A stretch of DNA of 5,265 nucleotides from JAAYBY01 sp964465385. GTDB lineage: Bacteria > Bacillota > Clostridia > Saccharofermentanales > UBA5734. How positions within the stretch are numbered: position 1 is the first letter of the stretch; each line of letters opens with the position of its first letter. Of the stretch, positions 5,223 to 5,265 are shown piece by piece. The stretch covers positions 1-5,265 of the forward strand of contig CAYXIM010000096.1 of NCBI GenBank assembly GCA_964465385.1. Reading direction: 5' to 3'. The notes below the pieces were generated by a model. The model ran no database searches. It saw nothing but the letters and a program-made list of their open reading frames with translations, and was not told where the DNA came from. The translations under genes were made by a program, and so were the position numbers.

Positions 5223-5265
5223 GAGATCGATTCGCAACCTGTCAGCCTCATGAGGTGGTCTGCCC
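5223..5265 (+). other. Start of a rightward transcript cut by the window edge
   Basis: This stretch follows the promoter at 5193-5222 and should be the beginning of its transcript. It contains the 10-base palindrome CCTCATGAGG (5246-5255) and a purine-rich TGAGGTGG (5251-5258) that could be a ribosome binding site with its start codon just past the edge. No coding region or known RNA motif can be identified in the 43 bases visible. Confidence 0.35.

Noticed and set aside
1..5265. CRISPR array, mobile element, toxin-antitoxin or defence genes
   Set aside because: No regularly spaced repeats, terminal inverted repeats, transposase/integrase motifs or defence-type domains were seen. All genes resemble housekeeping families with uniform base composition.

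Overview
This window looks like an ordinary stretch of chromosome from a Bacillota-type, probably clostridial, bacterium with a fairly GC-rich genome. The reasons are strong AGGAGG-type ribosome binding sites, an energy-coupling factor (ECF) vitamin-type transporter subunit, a membrane-anchored cell-wall amidase of the kind found in Gram-positives, and a CoA-disulfide-reductase-type flavoprotein. Taxonomy is inferred from gene content only. There is no rRNA, tRNA, CRISPR array, transposase or phage gene in view. Coding density is high, and no gap between genes exceeds about 200 bases.

Layout from left to right. The first 267 bases hold the N-terminal part of endonuclease IV (nfo), read leftward off the edge. 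A short divergent promoter region follows (268-403). Rightward from it come a small DsrE-family protein (404-742), a leader region with a strong 12-bp terminator-like hairpin (743-875), an ECF transporter S component (876-1415), and a protein that joins an uncharacterised N-terminal domain to a uridine-kinase-like P-loop kinase (1408-2493). The last two genes overlap by 8 bases. The kinase gene ends in a 9-base tail-to-tail overlap with the leftward amidase gene (2485-3663). Upstream of the amidase, on the same strand and 54 bases away, is the CoA-disulfide-reductase-like flavoprotein (3718-5073). The right edge (5074-5265) is a second divergent promoter region. It carries a rightward promoter for a gene beyond the window.

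Two functional units stand out. The ECF S component and the kinase look like an uptake-and-trap pair: a small molecule is imported by a shared ECF module and then phosphorylated. The substrate cannot be read from the sequence. The CoADR-like enzyme and the DsrE-family protein both belong to thiol/sulfur redox families that are elsewhere fused or linked, but here they are in separate transcription units. The amidase is probably transcribed with the flavoprotein gene. Its catalytic domain carries a long extra segment between the zinc-binding Glu and the second zinc-binding His.

I did not find a clearly unprecedented system. The best candidates for follow-up are the S-component/fused-kinase pair with its hairpin leader, and similar inverted repeats in front of both leftward genes.
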